36,037 bases of DNA from Pseudomonadota bacterium. GTDB taxonomy: Bacteria > Pseudomonadota > Alphaproteobacteria > Rhizobiales > Rhizobiaceae. Shown here piece after piece: positions 22,970 to 32,360 of this stretch. Positions within the stretch are counted from its first letter, which is position 1. Each line of letters opens with the position of its first letter. The stretch is taken from assembly GCA_023435335.1 (NCBI GenBank), contig JAEYRU010000178.1:1-36037 (forward strand), given 5' to 3'. The notes under the pieces are model-generated. The model was not told where the DNA came from. It saw only the letters and a list, made by a program, of their open reading frames with translations, and searched no databases. Both the position numbers and the translations under genes were made by a program.

Positions 22970-23698
22970 ATGTCCAAGGCAGAGATCAGCGTCGTCGAGT
23001 TGCGGCAGTACACGTTGCACCCTGGCGCCCGCGAGACGCTGATCGATCTGTTCGACCGGGAATTCGTCGAAAGCCAGGAAGCCTGCGGCATGTCGGTGAT
23101 GGGCCAGTTCCGCGACCTCGACCGGCCGGACCGTTTTGTCTGGCTCCGCGGCTTCCCGGACATGGCGGCGCGGCCCGATGCGCTGGCGTCCTTCTATGGC
23201 GGGCCGGTCTGGGCAGCGCACCGCGAAGCCGCAAATGCGACCATGATCGATTTCGACGATGTACTCCTGCTCAAGCCGACCCACGGAAAGCTGGAGTTCG
23301 ATCCGTCGGAGCGCGCGATGTCCGCAGCTGTCCGGACGCCGGCCGGGCTGCTGACGGCGACGATCGTTCCGCTGGTCGAAGGGGCAGAGACGGAGTTCGC
23401 AGGACTGTTCGACGCCGGGATGCGTCCGCGTCTGGAGGAGGCAGGAGCGGAAGTCCTGTTCACCTTCCTCACCGAAAAAGCCGCGAACAACTTTCCGCGG
23501 CTGCCGGTGCGCGAACCCGCCAGCATGTTCGTCTGGTTCGCCGCATTAGGGCGCGGTACGCGTGCCGGCGCGACCGCCGGGCCGCAAGCGCTCGGACAGT
23601 CAGCCGATGCCTTGATGGCGGGCGCGCCGGTCGAATTGCGGCTTCAGCCCACGGCGCGCTCGCTCCTGCGCGGCGACGGATCGACCAGACGCCGATAG
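22970..23698 (+). CDS. NIPSNAP-family protein
   Basis: 242 residues. The N-terminal half is a NIPSNAP dimeric alpha-beta barrel domain: VELRQYTLHPGARETLIDLF (9-28), GQFRDLDRPDRFVWLRGFPD (about 45-64), then a probable second degenerate copy (about 115-220). NIPSNAP proteins have no firm biochemical role. ATG 22970 has GGGAG upstream. The 3' end is unusual: the last 55 nt overlap, tail to tail, the end of the DUF2189 gene on the other strand. The last ~20 residues (RSLLRGDGSTRRR) look like a non-conserved read-on into that gene. Confidence 0.82.
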   Translation: MSKAEISVVELRQYTLHPGARETLIDLFDREFVESQEACGMSVMGQFRDLDRPDRFVWLRGFPDMAARPDALASFYGGPVWAAHREAANATMIDFDDVLLLKPTHGKLEFDPSERAMSAAVRTPAGLLTATIVPLVEGAETEFAGLFDAGMRPRLEEAGAEVLFTFLTEKAANNFPRLPVREPASMFVWFAALGRGTRAGATAGPQALGQSADALMAGAPVELRLQPTARSLLRGDGSTRRR

Positions 23699-24468
23699 AG
23701 GTGCCAGGTGGAGTGGCCCAGGATAGGCATCACCACGGCGAGGCCGGCAAAGATCGGGATGCTGCCGACGAAGAGCAGCGCCGCCACGATAAGGCCCCAG
23801 GTCGCGATCTCCAGCGGATTGGCCATGGCGGCACGCCAGGAGGTCTGCACGGCCACCCATGCGCCGGCGTCCTTGTCGAGCAGCAGCGGGAGCGCCACGA
23901 CGCTCGTGCACAGCGCCACGACCGCGAACAGCAGGCCGATGGCATTGCCGAGGAGGATCAGCATCCAGCCCTCTCTCGTGGTGAAAACCTGATCCGCAAA
24001 TGCTGTGATGGATGCTGGCGGCACCGGCCCCATCAGAGCCGTGTAGAGGCCCTGCGCGACCAGCAGCCATGCGATGAATATCGCCACCAGAAGGGTCCCT
24101 ACGGCGAGGATCGAAGGCAAGGCGGGCGAATGCCGAACCTCAAACGCATCGCGCCAGCTGACTTCAAGCCCCTGTTCGCGCCGCCGGCTGATCTCGTACA
24201 GGCCAATCGCGGCGACCGGTCCAATCAGCGCGAATCCAGAAGCAAGCGGATAGAGCAGCGGCAGGGCGTTGGCGCCCGAAGTCCAGGTCGCGAGCACGAC
24301 GCCGACCAAAGGGTAGATGAAGCCGATGAAGATCAGATGGGTCGGCTTCTCCATGAAATCCTCGACCCCGGTGCGCAGGGCGTCGGAAAGATCGGAAACG
24401 GTGATGCGCCGGACGTCCGGATATTCCAGAGTACCGTCGGCGGTTCCGTAGACATGAAAGTCGGCCAT
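23644..24468 (-). CDS. DUF2189 integral membrane protein
   Basis: 274 residues. N-terminal cytoplasmic part with VRRITVSDLSDALRTGVEDF, then GFIYPLVGVVLA and at least five or six hydrophobic helices (about 46-62, 72-95, 120-145, 170-195, 215-240), ending with the family motif GHSTWHLYRRLV. DUF2189 (cytochrome c oxidase subunit I-like by name only) has no known function. GGAGGAACG lies before ATG 24468; the frame is open upstream to 24537. It overlaps the NIPSNAP gene by 55 nt at the 3' end. No partner gene on its strand is adjacent. Confidence 0.85.
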   Translation of the reverse strand: MADFHVYGTADGTLEYPDVRRITVSDLSDALRTGVEDFMEKPTHLIFIGFIYPLVGVVLATWTSGANALPLLYPLASGFALIGPVAAIGLYEISRRREQGLEVSWRDAFEVRHSPALPSILAVGTLLVAIFIAWLLVAQGLYTALMGPVPPASITAFADQVFTTREGWMLILLGNAIGLLFAVVALCTSVVALPLLLDKDAGAWVAVQTSWRAAMANPLEIATWGLIVAALLFVGSIPIFAGLAVVMPILGHSTWHLYRRLVDPSPRRSERAVG

Positions 24469-24683
24469 AAGCGTTCCTCCTCTGATCCGGAGGGTTCGGG
24501 CCGCGCACGCGGGAGAGAGCGTCACGCAGACCCTCACCCCCGGAACTGGTCAAATATACCACCGGCGACCTCCGATGTCGAAACCACGATGGTCCCGCGG
24601 GCTTGCACTGCTGTCGCTTTCGATATCTGTTCCGGACAGGGCGGCGGTGGCCGCAGGTGGGGTGTGAGGGCAGGAAGCACGGC

Positions 24684-25610
24684 ATGGCGTACGGTTTCGC
24701 CAGGGACGACGCCTCGGTGGAGGAGGGTTTCCGCCGCATTGCGACCGAGATCCTCGACAAGGCGATACGGCAGGTCGACAAGCTCAACGTCGCCCCGGCC
24801 GGGCCGGACAACGATGAGACCATCCACCAGTTGCGCAAGGGCTGCAAGAAGCTGCGCGGGCTGTACCGCCTCGTGCGGCCGGGCTTCGGCGGCTATGCGA
24901 GGGAAAACGCCGCCATTCGTGACGCTGCCGCCGGGCTCTCATCGGCGCGTGACGCGGAAGTCCTCGTCATGACGTTAGACGCACTGGTGGAAGGGCCCGC
25001 TCCCGTGCCCGCTGCGGTCGCTGCCTTCCGCAGAAAGCTCGAGGTGCGCCGCGTGGAACTGGCGCGCGGGTCTCGGGCTGCCGCCGCGCTTGCCGAGTTT
25101 CGCGACGCCATGGCCGCGGCCCGCAAGCGGAGCCGGCGCTGGCGGCTGGAAGAGGACGGGTTCGACGCGCTGACAGGCGGCCTGGAGGTCAGCTACGCCC
25201 GCGCCCGCAAGGCTATGCGCGGGGCCCGCAGGGATCGCAGCCCGGAGAACTTCCATGAATGGCGCAAACGCGCCAAGGACCACTGGTATCATGCGCGGCT
25301 GCTGGCGCCGATATGGCCGGACATGATGGACACCCATGTGAGGATCGCCGAGGAGCTTGGCGAACTGCTCGGGTTCCACCACGATCTCTGCGTCTTCCGG
25401 GAGGCGTTGCCGCAGCCGGCGAACGGCGACGGAGAGGCGATCGCGTTTCTCGCGGAACGTGCGCAGCACCGCGAGGCGGAGGTGGCCGTCGAGTGCCTGG
25501 CGCTGGGCGCGAGACTCCTGGCGGAGAAACCGGCGTCGCTTGCGGAACGGTGGCGGGCATACTGGAAACACTGGCGCAGCGACGAGCCCACGCGCCACTC
25601 CTCGGGCTGA
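24684..25610 (+). CDS. CHAD domain protein
   Basis: 308 residues spanning one all-helical CHAD domain with its two four-helix halves. The conserved basic helices are IHQLRKGCKKLRGLYRLVRP (about 47-66) and NFHEWRKRAKDHWYHARLL (about 192-210), rich in His/Lys/Arg that bind polyphosphate. CHAD proteins associate with polyphosphate granules and are frequently encoded beside or fused to CYTH enzymes, as here: CYTH starts 4 nt after this stop. AGGAAG lies before ATG 24684. The C-terminus AYWKHWRS is typical. Confidence 0.9.
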   Translation: MAYGFARDDASVEEGFRRIATEILDKAIRQVDKLNVAPAGPDNDETIHQLRKGCKKLRGLYRLVRPGFGGYARENAAIRDAAAGLSSARDAEVLVMTLDALVEGPAPVPAAVAAFRRKLEVRRVELARGSRAAAALAEFRDAMAAARKRSRRWRLEEDGFDALTGGLEVSYARARKAMRGARRDRSPENFHEWRKRAKDHWYHARLLAPIWPDMMDTHVRIAEELGELLGFHHDLCVFREALPQPANGDGEAIAFLAERAQHREAEVAVECLALGARLLAEKPASLAERWRAYWKHWRSDEPTRHSSG

Positions 25611-25614
25611 CCGA

Positions 25615-26091
25615 ATGGCGTTGGAAATCGAACGGAAGTTTCTTGTCATCGGCGAGAGCTGGCGCCGCGACGCGAGCGTGTCGCTGGCGCTGCGGCAGGC
25701 CTATCTGGCGCGGACCGAACGGCTTTCGGCGCGTGTGCGCGTCATCGACGGCAGGGAAGCCTTCCTGGCGATCAAGAGTTCGGGCGCGGGCGCCGTGCGC
25801 TCGGAATACGAATACGCGATCCCGGTGAGCGACGCGCTGGAACTGATTGAACTGCGGCAGGGCGAGGTGATCGCGAAGACGCGCCATATCGTTGAGAACG
25901 CAGGCGCGCGATGGGAGATCGACGTGTTCGAAGGCGCGCTTTCCGGCCTCGTCGTCGCGGAGATCGAACTCGCCGGGCCAGATGCCACATTCAATCGGCC
26001 CGCCTGGCTCGGGCGTGAAGTCACCGGCGACCCGGCGTACTACAATGCGGCGCTCGCGCTCGCCGGCCTGCCCGCGGGCATTAGCCGCTAA
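25615..26091 (+). CDS. CYTH domain protein (triphosphate tunnel metalloenzyme)
   Basis: 158 residues. It begins with the CYTH signature MALEIERKFLV: ExExK is E4-x-E6-x-K8. Further charged strands supply the tunnel: RLSARVRVIDG (Arg), FLAIKSSG (Lys), EYEYAIP (Glu), KTRHIV (Lys/Arg), WEIDVFEG (Glu/Asp) and VVAEIEL (Glu). Small bacterial members hydrolyse inorganic triphosphate or related molecules with divalent metal. With the upstream CHAD gene 4 nt away, it forms a two-gene operon probably concerned with polyphosphate or triphosphate. It has no adenylate cyclase extension. A hairpin follows the gene. Confidence 0.9.
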   Translation: MALEIERKFLVIGESWRRDASVSLALRQAYLARTERLSARVRVIDGREAFLAIKSSGAGAVRSEYEYAIPVSDALELIELRQGEVIAKTRHIVENAGARWEIDVFEGALSGLVVAEIELAGPDATFNRPAWLGREVTGDPAYYNAALALAGLPAGISR

Positions 26092-26124
26092 GGCCGGGTA
26101 ATAAATGGAGATGCATTCAATCGA

Positions 26125-26149
26125 AGGCCGCCTTCAGGTCCGGCGGCCT
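26125..26149. terminator. Hairpin between CYTH gene and small convergent gene
   Basis: AGGCCGCC (26125-26132) and GGCGGCCT (26142-26149) pair over 8 bp with a 9-nt loop, 33 nt after the CYTH stop and 26 nt after the end of the convergent small gene. No long T-run follows on either strand. It is a possible bidirectional terminator; the stem repeats that of the csp2 terminator. Confidence 0.45.
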
Positions 26150-26174
26150 CAGTGCCTGACCGTGACCTCGTTAG

Positions 26175-26405
26175 CTAGGAGCAGCCGAGCCCCGCATCGA
26201 CCAGGTTCAGCGGTTGCCGCCGGCCTGTCTGGTAGGCAGCCATTACGCGTCGCGCCACCGCATCGCGCTCGGGACCCATGGCAATGCCGAGCTCGCCGCA
26301 CACGGCATCGATGGCGCCTTGCATCTGCGCCATGTCATCCGAGGAATAAGCGCCTCCGGAAGCGCTGATCGCACCGGAGTGCGGTACTTTCGCCCTTCCC
26401 GTCAT
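26175..26405 (-). CDS. Small conserved-looking protein, unknown function
   Basis: 76 residues. A flexible Ser/Gly-rich N-terminus is followed by a helical part with AIDAVCGELGIAMGPERDAV and the ending ARRVMAAYQTGRRQPLNLVDAGL. The pattern 'R.VM..Y..GRR.PLNLV.AGL' is familiar from small rhizobial hypothetical proteins. A strong GGGAGG lies 5 nt before ATG 26405, the best evidence that it is real; a frame extension to 26426 has no ribosome-binding site. A minus-strand TATAAT lies about 75 nt upstream. Cytoplasmic, no signal or TM helix. Confidence 0.68.
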   Translation of the reverse strand: MTGRAKVPHSGAISASGGAYSSDDMAQMQGAIDAVCGELGIAMGPERDAVARRVMAAYQTGRRQPLNLVDAGLGCS

Positions 26406-26476
26406 GCTGGCCTCCCAACTGTACACACCCGAACTACGCCGGATTGGTCAAAGAATGCGCGCAATGCGACATAGTC

Positions 26477-26505
26477 ATTATATTGCAGAACTGCCTGTTC
26501 GCCTA
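26477..26505 (-). promoter_or_regulatory. Possible promoter for the small minus-strand gene
   Basis: On the minus strand an exact TATAAT (26482-26477) lies about 72 nt upstream of ATG 26405. At 17 nt spacing the -35 position reads TAGGCG, a poor match. The -10 is notable in such GC-rich DNA. Confidence 0.3.
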
Positions 26506-26659
26506 GCATGCGGGGAGTTCAACTTTATCGGTGACTTGAAACATTCGCCCGGCTCCGTCTGCGGCACGGTTAAGAATCCATCAACGTGGGCTGCCTGTCT
26601 TGGCGAACAAACCGAATCCTGCGATCAAGGCCCGGTCGAACGGGGATGTGGCCGCGGAG

Positions 26660-28273
26660 ATGAAGCTCACACGCAGGATGATGCTGGGAGGAGCTGTCGT
26701 TGCGGGCGCGGTGGCCTGGGGCGGCGCATCGCTTGCCCGAATGGCGCGCGCCCCGTCCGGCCAAAAAAACCTTGGCCGGATAGGCGACCTCGATGGAATT
26801 CCTCTTGCCCGGCAGCCGCAGCAGACCTTGCCGCCGCATGACCCGGCCTTGCCATGGTCGATGAGGGGCGGAAGCCTCAACGATGCAAGTGCACTGTCGC
26901 AGACGCCGGTCTACGGCGTCGTGGAGGTGGCGAACCGCGATCATGTGGCGGCCGCGCTGGCCTTTGCCCGTGCCAACGGGCTGAGGGTCGCGATGTCGGC
27001 GGTGCGTCACTCCATGGGCGGGCACGCGTTCGACGATCACGCCCTGATCCTGGACATGCGCAAATGCAACCGCATCGAACTCGATGCAACATCCCGTACG
27101 GTGCGGGTGGAGCCCGGCGCGACGTGGCACGACATCCAGAACGTGCTGCATCCGCGCTTTGCGGTGAAGGCGATGCAGTCGACCGACATTTTCTCGGTGG
27201 GTGGCTCGATCTCGGTCAACGCGCACGGCATGGACCATCAGGCCGGCTCGCTCGCAGGCTCCGTACGCTCGCTCGAACTCATGCTGGCCGACGGCAGCGT
27301 GGTGACCTGTTCGCGGACCGAGAATGCCGACCTGTTCCGCCATGCCATTGGCGGCTACGGCATGTTCGGAGTGATCCTCTCCGCCGAACTCGACATCGTC
27401 GACAATGCGGTCTACCGGACCTCTCGGGAGATCATCGCATCAGACGATTTCCCGCGCTATTTTGCCGAGAGGATCGCAGCGGATCGCGGCCTCGGCCTCT
27501 TCTACGGGCATCTGTCGACGGCGCCCGGCACGCTGTTGCAGGAAATGGTCGTCTACCGCTACGACGAGGCGGCAGGCACAGCGCCGGAAGACCTCGGACC
27601 GCTCGGGGCGCCCGGTATGGTGGGTCTAAAGCGGCTCATCCTCAACCTCTCCAAGCAGGGCAGTTGGTTCCGCGACCTGAAGTGGTATGTCGAAAAGACG
27701 CTGGAGCCGGAGTTCGAGAGCTGCACCGTACCGCGGACCGCGGCCATGGGCGAAGGCGAGGCATGCCTCGTATCGCGCAACGATCCGATGCACGATTCGG
27801 TCCCCTACCTTTTCAACGACCTGCCGGGCGAGACCGACATCCTGCACGAATACTTCTTCCCGCGGGATGCGTATCCGAGCTTCATCGCCGGGGCGCGCGA
27901 CCTGCTTTCAGGTCACCGCGCGAACCTGCTCAACGCGTCGATCCGGGTGGTGGACGGAGAGGACATCGCGCTGCCCTACGCGACCGGGCCGGCCTTCTCT
28001 CTGGTGCTCTATATCAATCAGCGGACCGATGCCGCCGGCAACGCCGCGATGCGCGGGCTCACCCGGGACCTGATCGACCTCACGCTGGCTCATGGAGGGC
28101 GGTTCTTCCTGCCATACCAGCTTCACTACACGGGAAGGCAACTGCTTGCGAGCTATCCGGAACTGCCCGCCTTCATTGCGAAGAAGAGAGAAGTGGACCC
28201 GCAAGGACTGTTCACGTCCACCTTCTGGCGCGGCGTTTCGGCGCTGGTGGAGCGCGAACGCGCGCCGGCCTGA
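26660..28273 (+). CDS. FAD-binding oxidoreductase (VAO/PCMH fold) with Tat-type signal
   Basis: 537 residues from ATG 26660. The N-terminus MKLTRRMMLGGAVVAGAVAW has a twin-arginine-like pair before a hydrophobic stretch, so export of the folded flavoprotein is likely. The FAD domain (about 90-260) contains VEVANRDHVAAALAFARANG, RHSMGGHAF (His in GGH is at the place of the covalent FAD histidine of this fold), DIFSVGGSISVNAHG and GGYGMFGVI. The C-terminal cap and DPQGLFTSTFWRGV ending resemble berberine-bridge/aldonolactone oxidases. The substrate is unknown. An in-frame TTG at 26600 would put the RR pair 25 residues inside; both starts are possible. No cytochrome or partner gene is adjacent. 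Confidence 0.83.
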   Translation: MKLTRRMMLGGAVVAGAVAWGGASLARMARAPSGQKNLGRIGDLDGIPLARQPQQTLPPHDPALPWSMRGGSLNDASALSQTPVYGVVEVANRDHVAAALAFARANGLRVAMSAVRHSMGGHAFDDHALILDMRKCNRIELDATSRTVRVEPGATWHDIQNVLHPRFAVKAMQSTDIFSVGGSISVNAHGMDHQAGSLAGSVRSLELMLADGSVVTCSRTENADLFRHAIGGYGMFGVILSAELDIVDNAVYRTSREIIASDDFPRYFAERIAADRGLGLFYGHLSTAPGTLLQEMVVYRYDEAAGTAPEDLGPLGAPGMVGLKRLILNLSKQGSWFRDLKWYVEKTLEPEFESCTVPRTAAMGEGEACLVSRNDPMHDSVPYLFNDLPGETDILHEYFFPRDAYPSFIAGARDLLSGHRANLLNASIRVVDGEDIALPYATGPAFSLVLYINQRTDAAGNAAMRGLTRDLIDLTLAHGGRFFLPYQLHYTGRQLLASYPELPAFIAKKREVDPQGLFTSTFWRGVSALVERERAPA

Positions 28274-28373
28274 AGGCCGCGGCGAAACCTTTTAGCCCTG
28301 GCCGCGTTTCGTATCGTCTAGCCGCGTCCTGAATCATCGCTGTCACATTGGGCGGCTAAGGAGGGCGCGGCAA

Positions 28374-28396
28374 TTGCGGCAAAAGGATTTGCTTCG

Positions 28397-28400
<4 letters not shown>
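28374..28400 (+). CDS. Possible 8-codon leader ORF coupled to sqdB
   Basis: AAGGAGGG (28358-28365), the strongest ribosome-binding site here, lies too far (about 32 nt) from the sqdB ATG but 8 nt before a TTG at 28374. That TTG opens (M/L)RQKDLLR and stops with TGA at 28398-28400, overlapping the sqdB start as ATGA. It could couple sqdB translation to a leader. It is very short and may be chance; sqdB also has AAAAGG 10 nt upstream. Confidence 0.3.
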
Positions 28401-29617
<1,217 letters not shown>

Positions 29618-29649
29618 ACGGCCGGCTCGAACGCGTCTTTCCTGCCCAC

Positions 29650-30471
29650 ATGGCTCGCCACGCCTATGTCACGCTCGTAACGAACGCCGATTATGCCCTC
29701 GGCGCGGCGGCGCTCGTGCGTTCGCTACGGCTGACGGATACGCGAGCCGATATCGTAGTGATGCACACTGGCGGAGTTGAAGCGGCCGCGCTGGCGCCAA
29801 TGGAGGCGCTCGGCGCGCGCGTTGCGAGGGCTGATCTACTGCCGACCTCGGAGGCCTTCAACGAGCGCCACACCCGGGCAAGAATCCACGCCGACCATCC
29901 CTTCACCAAAGGCACCAAGCCCGCTTTCCACACGCCGCTCGACAATTTCGTGAAGCTGCGGCTGTGGGAGATGGAGGCTTACGACAAGGTGGTATTCATC
30001 GACGCCGACGCGATCGTGCTGAAGAACATCGACCGGCTGTTCGACTACCCGGAATTCTCGGCTGCCCCCAACGTGTACGAATCCGTTTCCGACTTCCACC
30101 GGCTGAATTCCGGCGTGTTCGTGGCGAAGCCGTCGCGGGACACTTTCGAGGCCATGCTGGCGCGGCTCGATGCTCCGGAGGCCGTCTGGCCCCGCACCGA
30201 CCAGACATTCCTGCAGGCCTTTTTTCCCGAATGGCACGGCCTGCCCGTCTTCTTCAACATGCTGCAATATGTGTGGTTCAACCTGCCGGAACTATGGGAC
30301 TGGAAGGCGATCTCGGTGCTGCATTACCAGTATGAGAAGCCATGGGAGATGGACCACGCCAAAGCCGACCGGCTGAAGCCGCTGGTCGACCTGTGGCGCG
30401 CCTATGCATCAGGCGAGGACATTCCGGACATCGCGTCGCTTCCCAACCCGCAAGGTCCTGCGAAGAGATGA
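29650..30471 (+). CDS. sqdD: SqdD-like glycosyltransferase (GT8 family)
   Basis: 273 residues, glycogenin-like GT8 fold: HAYVTLVTNADYALGAAALV at the N-terminus, metal/UDP-sugar site FIDADAIVLKNIDRLF (DxD, about 116-131), LNSGVFVAKPS (about 153-163), TDQTFLQAFFPEWHGLP, and the late His in LHYQYEKPW. In sqdBDC clusters it is thought to move sulfoquinovose from UDP to diacylglycerol at the membrane. No signal or TM helix. ATG 29650 has no obvious ribosome-binding site, but the gene lies 32 nt after sqdB and its stop overlaps the sqdC start by 4 nt (ATGA). Confidence 0.88.
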   Translation: MARHAYVTLVTNADYALGAAALVRSLRLTDTRADIVVMHTGGVEAAALAPMEALGARVARADLLPTSEAFNERHTRARIHADHPFTKGTKPAFHTPLDNFVKLRLWEMEAYDKVVFIDADAIVLKNIDRLFDYPEFSAAPNVYESVSDFHRLNSGVFVAKPSRDTFEAMLARLDAPEAVWPRTDQTFLQAFFPEWHGLPVFFNMLQYVWFNLPELWDWKAISVLHYQYEKPWEMDHAKADRLKPLVDLWRAYASGEDIPDIASLPNPQGPAKR

Positions 30472-31358
30472 GACCGCCGCGCAGCGTGGTTTCCGGCGGC
30501 ACCGGGTTTGTCGGCCGCTTCATCGTCGAGCGGCTGCTGGCGGAAGGGCATGAGGTTAGCGTCACCGGACGTAACACACCGCCTGCTGGTTTCTTCTCGG
30601 CGCCCGTGCGCTTCGCCGCGGATAGTCTCGATCCGGAAGCAGACATGGCGGCTGTCTTCATAGGGGCGGACTGTTTCGTTCATTGCGCCTTCGACCACGT
30701 GCCGGGCCGCTATCGCGGCGGCGAGGGGAACGATCCCGAGGGCTTCCGCCGCAGGAACCTCGAAGGCTCGCTTGCCCGCTTCCGGGCGGCCAAGGCGGCG
30801 GGCGTGAAACGGGCGGTCTTCCTGTCCAGCCGCGCGGTGTATGGCGACCAGCCTGTCGGTGCCGAGCTGACCGAGGAAACGCCGCCGCATCCCAATTCGC
30901 TTTACGGCCAGGTGAAGCTCGCCTGCGAACAGGGATTGGCAGCGCTGGCGGAGCGGACCTTCGAGGCCGTGAGCCTGAGGGTAACCGGGGTCTACGGACC
31001 TGCCGGTGCGGCGCACAAGTGGCGGCCGATCATCGACGACTACCTGTCCGGGCGTCCGGTCCCCCCGCGGGCAGGCACGGAGGTGCACGGCGATGACGTG
31101 GCCTGGGCCGTGGTGATCGCGCTCACGGCGCCGCTGCAGGCCGCGCACGAGGTGTTCAACGTTTCCGATATCGTCGTGGACAATGCCGACGTACTTGCGA
31201 TCCTTCAGGCCACCACCGGTGCCAGTGGAGCATTGCCGGCGCATGCCGATGCAAGTCTGCTGAATGTGATGTCGACCCGAAAACTGAGGGCTCTCGGCTG
31301 GCGGCCGGGAGGGCGCGACCTGTTCGAAGCGACGGTGCGCGAAACGATCGGCGGGTGA
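30468..31358 (+). CDS. sqdC: SqdC-like NAD(P)-dependent sugar epimerase/reductase
   Basis: 296 residues, extended SDR: nucleotide motif VVSGGTGFVGRFIVERLL (7-24), a Ser in VFLSSRAVYGD (about 118-128) and YxxxK in NSLYGQVKLACEQ (about 143-155), so the catalytic Ser/Tyr/Lys are present. The gene is third in sqdB-sqdD-sqdC; R. sphaeroides sqdC mutants build up a sulfoquinovose compound, and its exact reaction is not settled. ATG 30468 overlaps the sqdD stop. The stop is 6 nt from the convergent hydrolase gene, with no terminator visible. Confidence 0.83.
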   Translation: MRPPRSVVSGGTGFVGRFIVERLLAEGHEVSVTGRNTPPAGFFSAPVRFAADSLDPEADMAAVFIGADCFVHCAFDHVPGRYRGGEGNDPEGFRRRNLEGSLARFRAAKAAGVKRAVFLSSRAVYGDQPVGAELTEETPPHPNSLYGQVKLACEQGLAALAERTFEAVSLRVTGVYGPAGAAHKWRPIIDDYLSGRPVPPRAGTEVHGDDVAWAVVIALTAPLQAAHEVFNVSDIVVDNADVLAILQATTGASGALPAHADASLLNVMSTRKLRALGWRPGGRDLFEATVRETIGG

Positions 31359-31364
31359 AGCCGG

Positions 31365-32303
31365 CTACGGCCTGTTCTCCCGCGTCAGGAAGCCCAGCAT
31401 CTCCAGCGCCACCCTCTGCGGCTGCTCGAGATGCGGGATATGATTGACGCCGTCGAGGACGACGAGCCTGGAATGGGCAAGCAGGGCGGCGATCTCCTCG
31501 CCCTGGGCCAGCGGTGTCACGGTATCCTCCCGGCCCCAGAGAACCAGTACGGGCATGGGGAGCGCACGATAGTTCGCCTTGTCGCGGGAACGGGCGCCCG
31601 CATGGTCGCCGAACAGCCCCGTGAGCAGCCAGTCGCCTATGGCGGGGGTGGTGCCGGTGACCGACAGCGGCCGCTGGTAGAGCGCGACGCGCTCCGGCGT
31701 CGCCAACGCGTCGTCGGCGATGAAATCGCGCAGGCCCATGCCGGTGAGCCAGGGATTGGCGAAGGTCGCGGCAGCAAGTGAGTTGCGCAGCGGCGCCGGG
31801 GCGAGAAGGCGTGGCAGCAGGCCGCCGTTCGTCGAATCCAGTCCCAGCGCAACGTCCAGCAGGACCAGCCCGCTGATCCTGTCGGGCGCCGCCATGGCGG
31901 CCTCCATCGTGGCTCCGCCGCCGAACGAATGGCCGGCTAACGCGAAGCGGTCGAGACCGAGAGCGTCGGCGAAACCAAGGATGATCCGGGCCTGCGCAGC
32001 GCGCGAATAGTCTCCGTCGGCGGGGCGCTGGGAGTAGCCGAAGGGCGGCAGGTCCGGCGCCAATACCCTGTAGCCCGCCTCGCCGAGCGGTGCGGCAATA
32101 TCGCGCCATGTCTCCGCCCAGGCGAGCGTGCCGTGGATCAGGACCAGAGGCGGACCGTCATCCGGGCCCCACTGTCTGTAATGAACGGCAAGTCCGTCCA
32201 CCTGGACGAAACGCGCGGCTTCGCCCGCGGCCTGACCGGGATCGGCGGTTTCGCGCAGCAAGGCCATCCCGCGCAGAGCGATCAGGGCAAGGACCGCGAT
32301 CAA
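31365..32303 (-). CDS. Alpha/beta hydrolase with N-terminal membrane anchor; start unclear
   Basis: 312 residues from TTG 32303. Alpha/beta hydrolase core: LVLIHGTLAWAETW (oxyanion HG), nucleophile elbow AGHSFGGG (Ser), acid in LWGREDTVTP (Asp) and NHIPHLEQPQ (His), so the triad is complete. The chosen start is conventional but poor: it has no ribosome-binding site and cuts a hydrophobic helix. Upstream in frame, codons to 32351 encode IARLIRFLAWLLFAAILIAV, a proper membrane anchor, and GGAGG sits 5 nt before an ATC at 32351. No ATG/GTG/TTG lies there. The frame continues to the TAG of the upstream gene at 32363-32361. The substrate is unknown. It is last of a three-gene operon. Confidence 0.83.
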   Translation of the reverse strand: MIAVLALIALRGMALLRETADPGQAAGEAARFVQVDGLAVHYRQWGPDDGPPLVLIHGTLAWAETWRDIAAPLGEAGYRVLAPDLPPFGYSQRPADGDYSRAAQARIILGFADALGLDRFALAGHSFGGGATMEAAMAAPDRISGLVLLDVALGLDSTNGGLLPRLLAPAPLRNSLAAATFANPWLTGMGLRDFIADDALATPERVALYQRPLSVTGTTPAIGDWLLTGLFGDHAGARSRDKANYRALPMPVLVLWGREDTVTPLAQGEEIAALLAHSRLVVLDGVNHIPHLEQPQRVALEMLGFLTRENRP

Positions 32304-32360
32304 TATGGCTGCGAACAGAAGCCACGCGAGAAAGCGGATCAGACGAGCGATGGGAGCCTC

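Noticed and set aside
22951..24972. 673-codon plus-strand open frame across NIPSNAP, DUF2189 and CHAD genes
   Set aside because: Frame shadow in high-GC DNA. Its R/A/G/H-rich composition lacks domains, and three domain-bearing genes occupy the same DNA in other frames.
28274..28396. CGAAAC / GTTTCG inverted repeat as a terminator after the FAD oxidoreductase
   Set aside because: Arms of only 6 bp with a 17-nt loop and no T-run; too weak to call.
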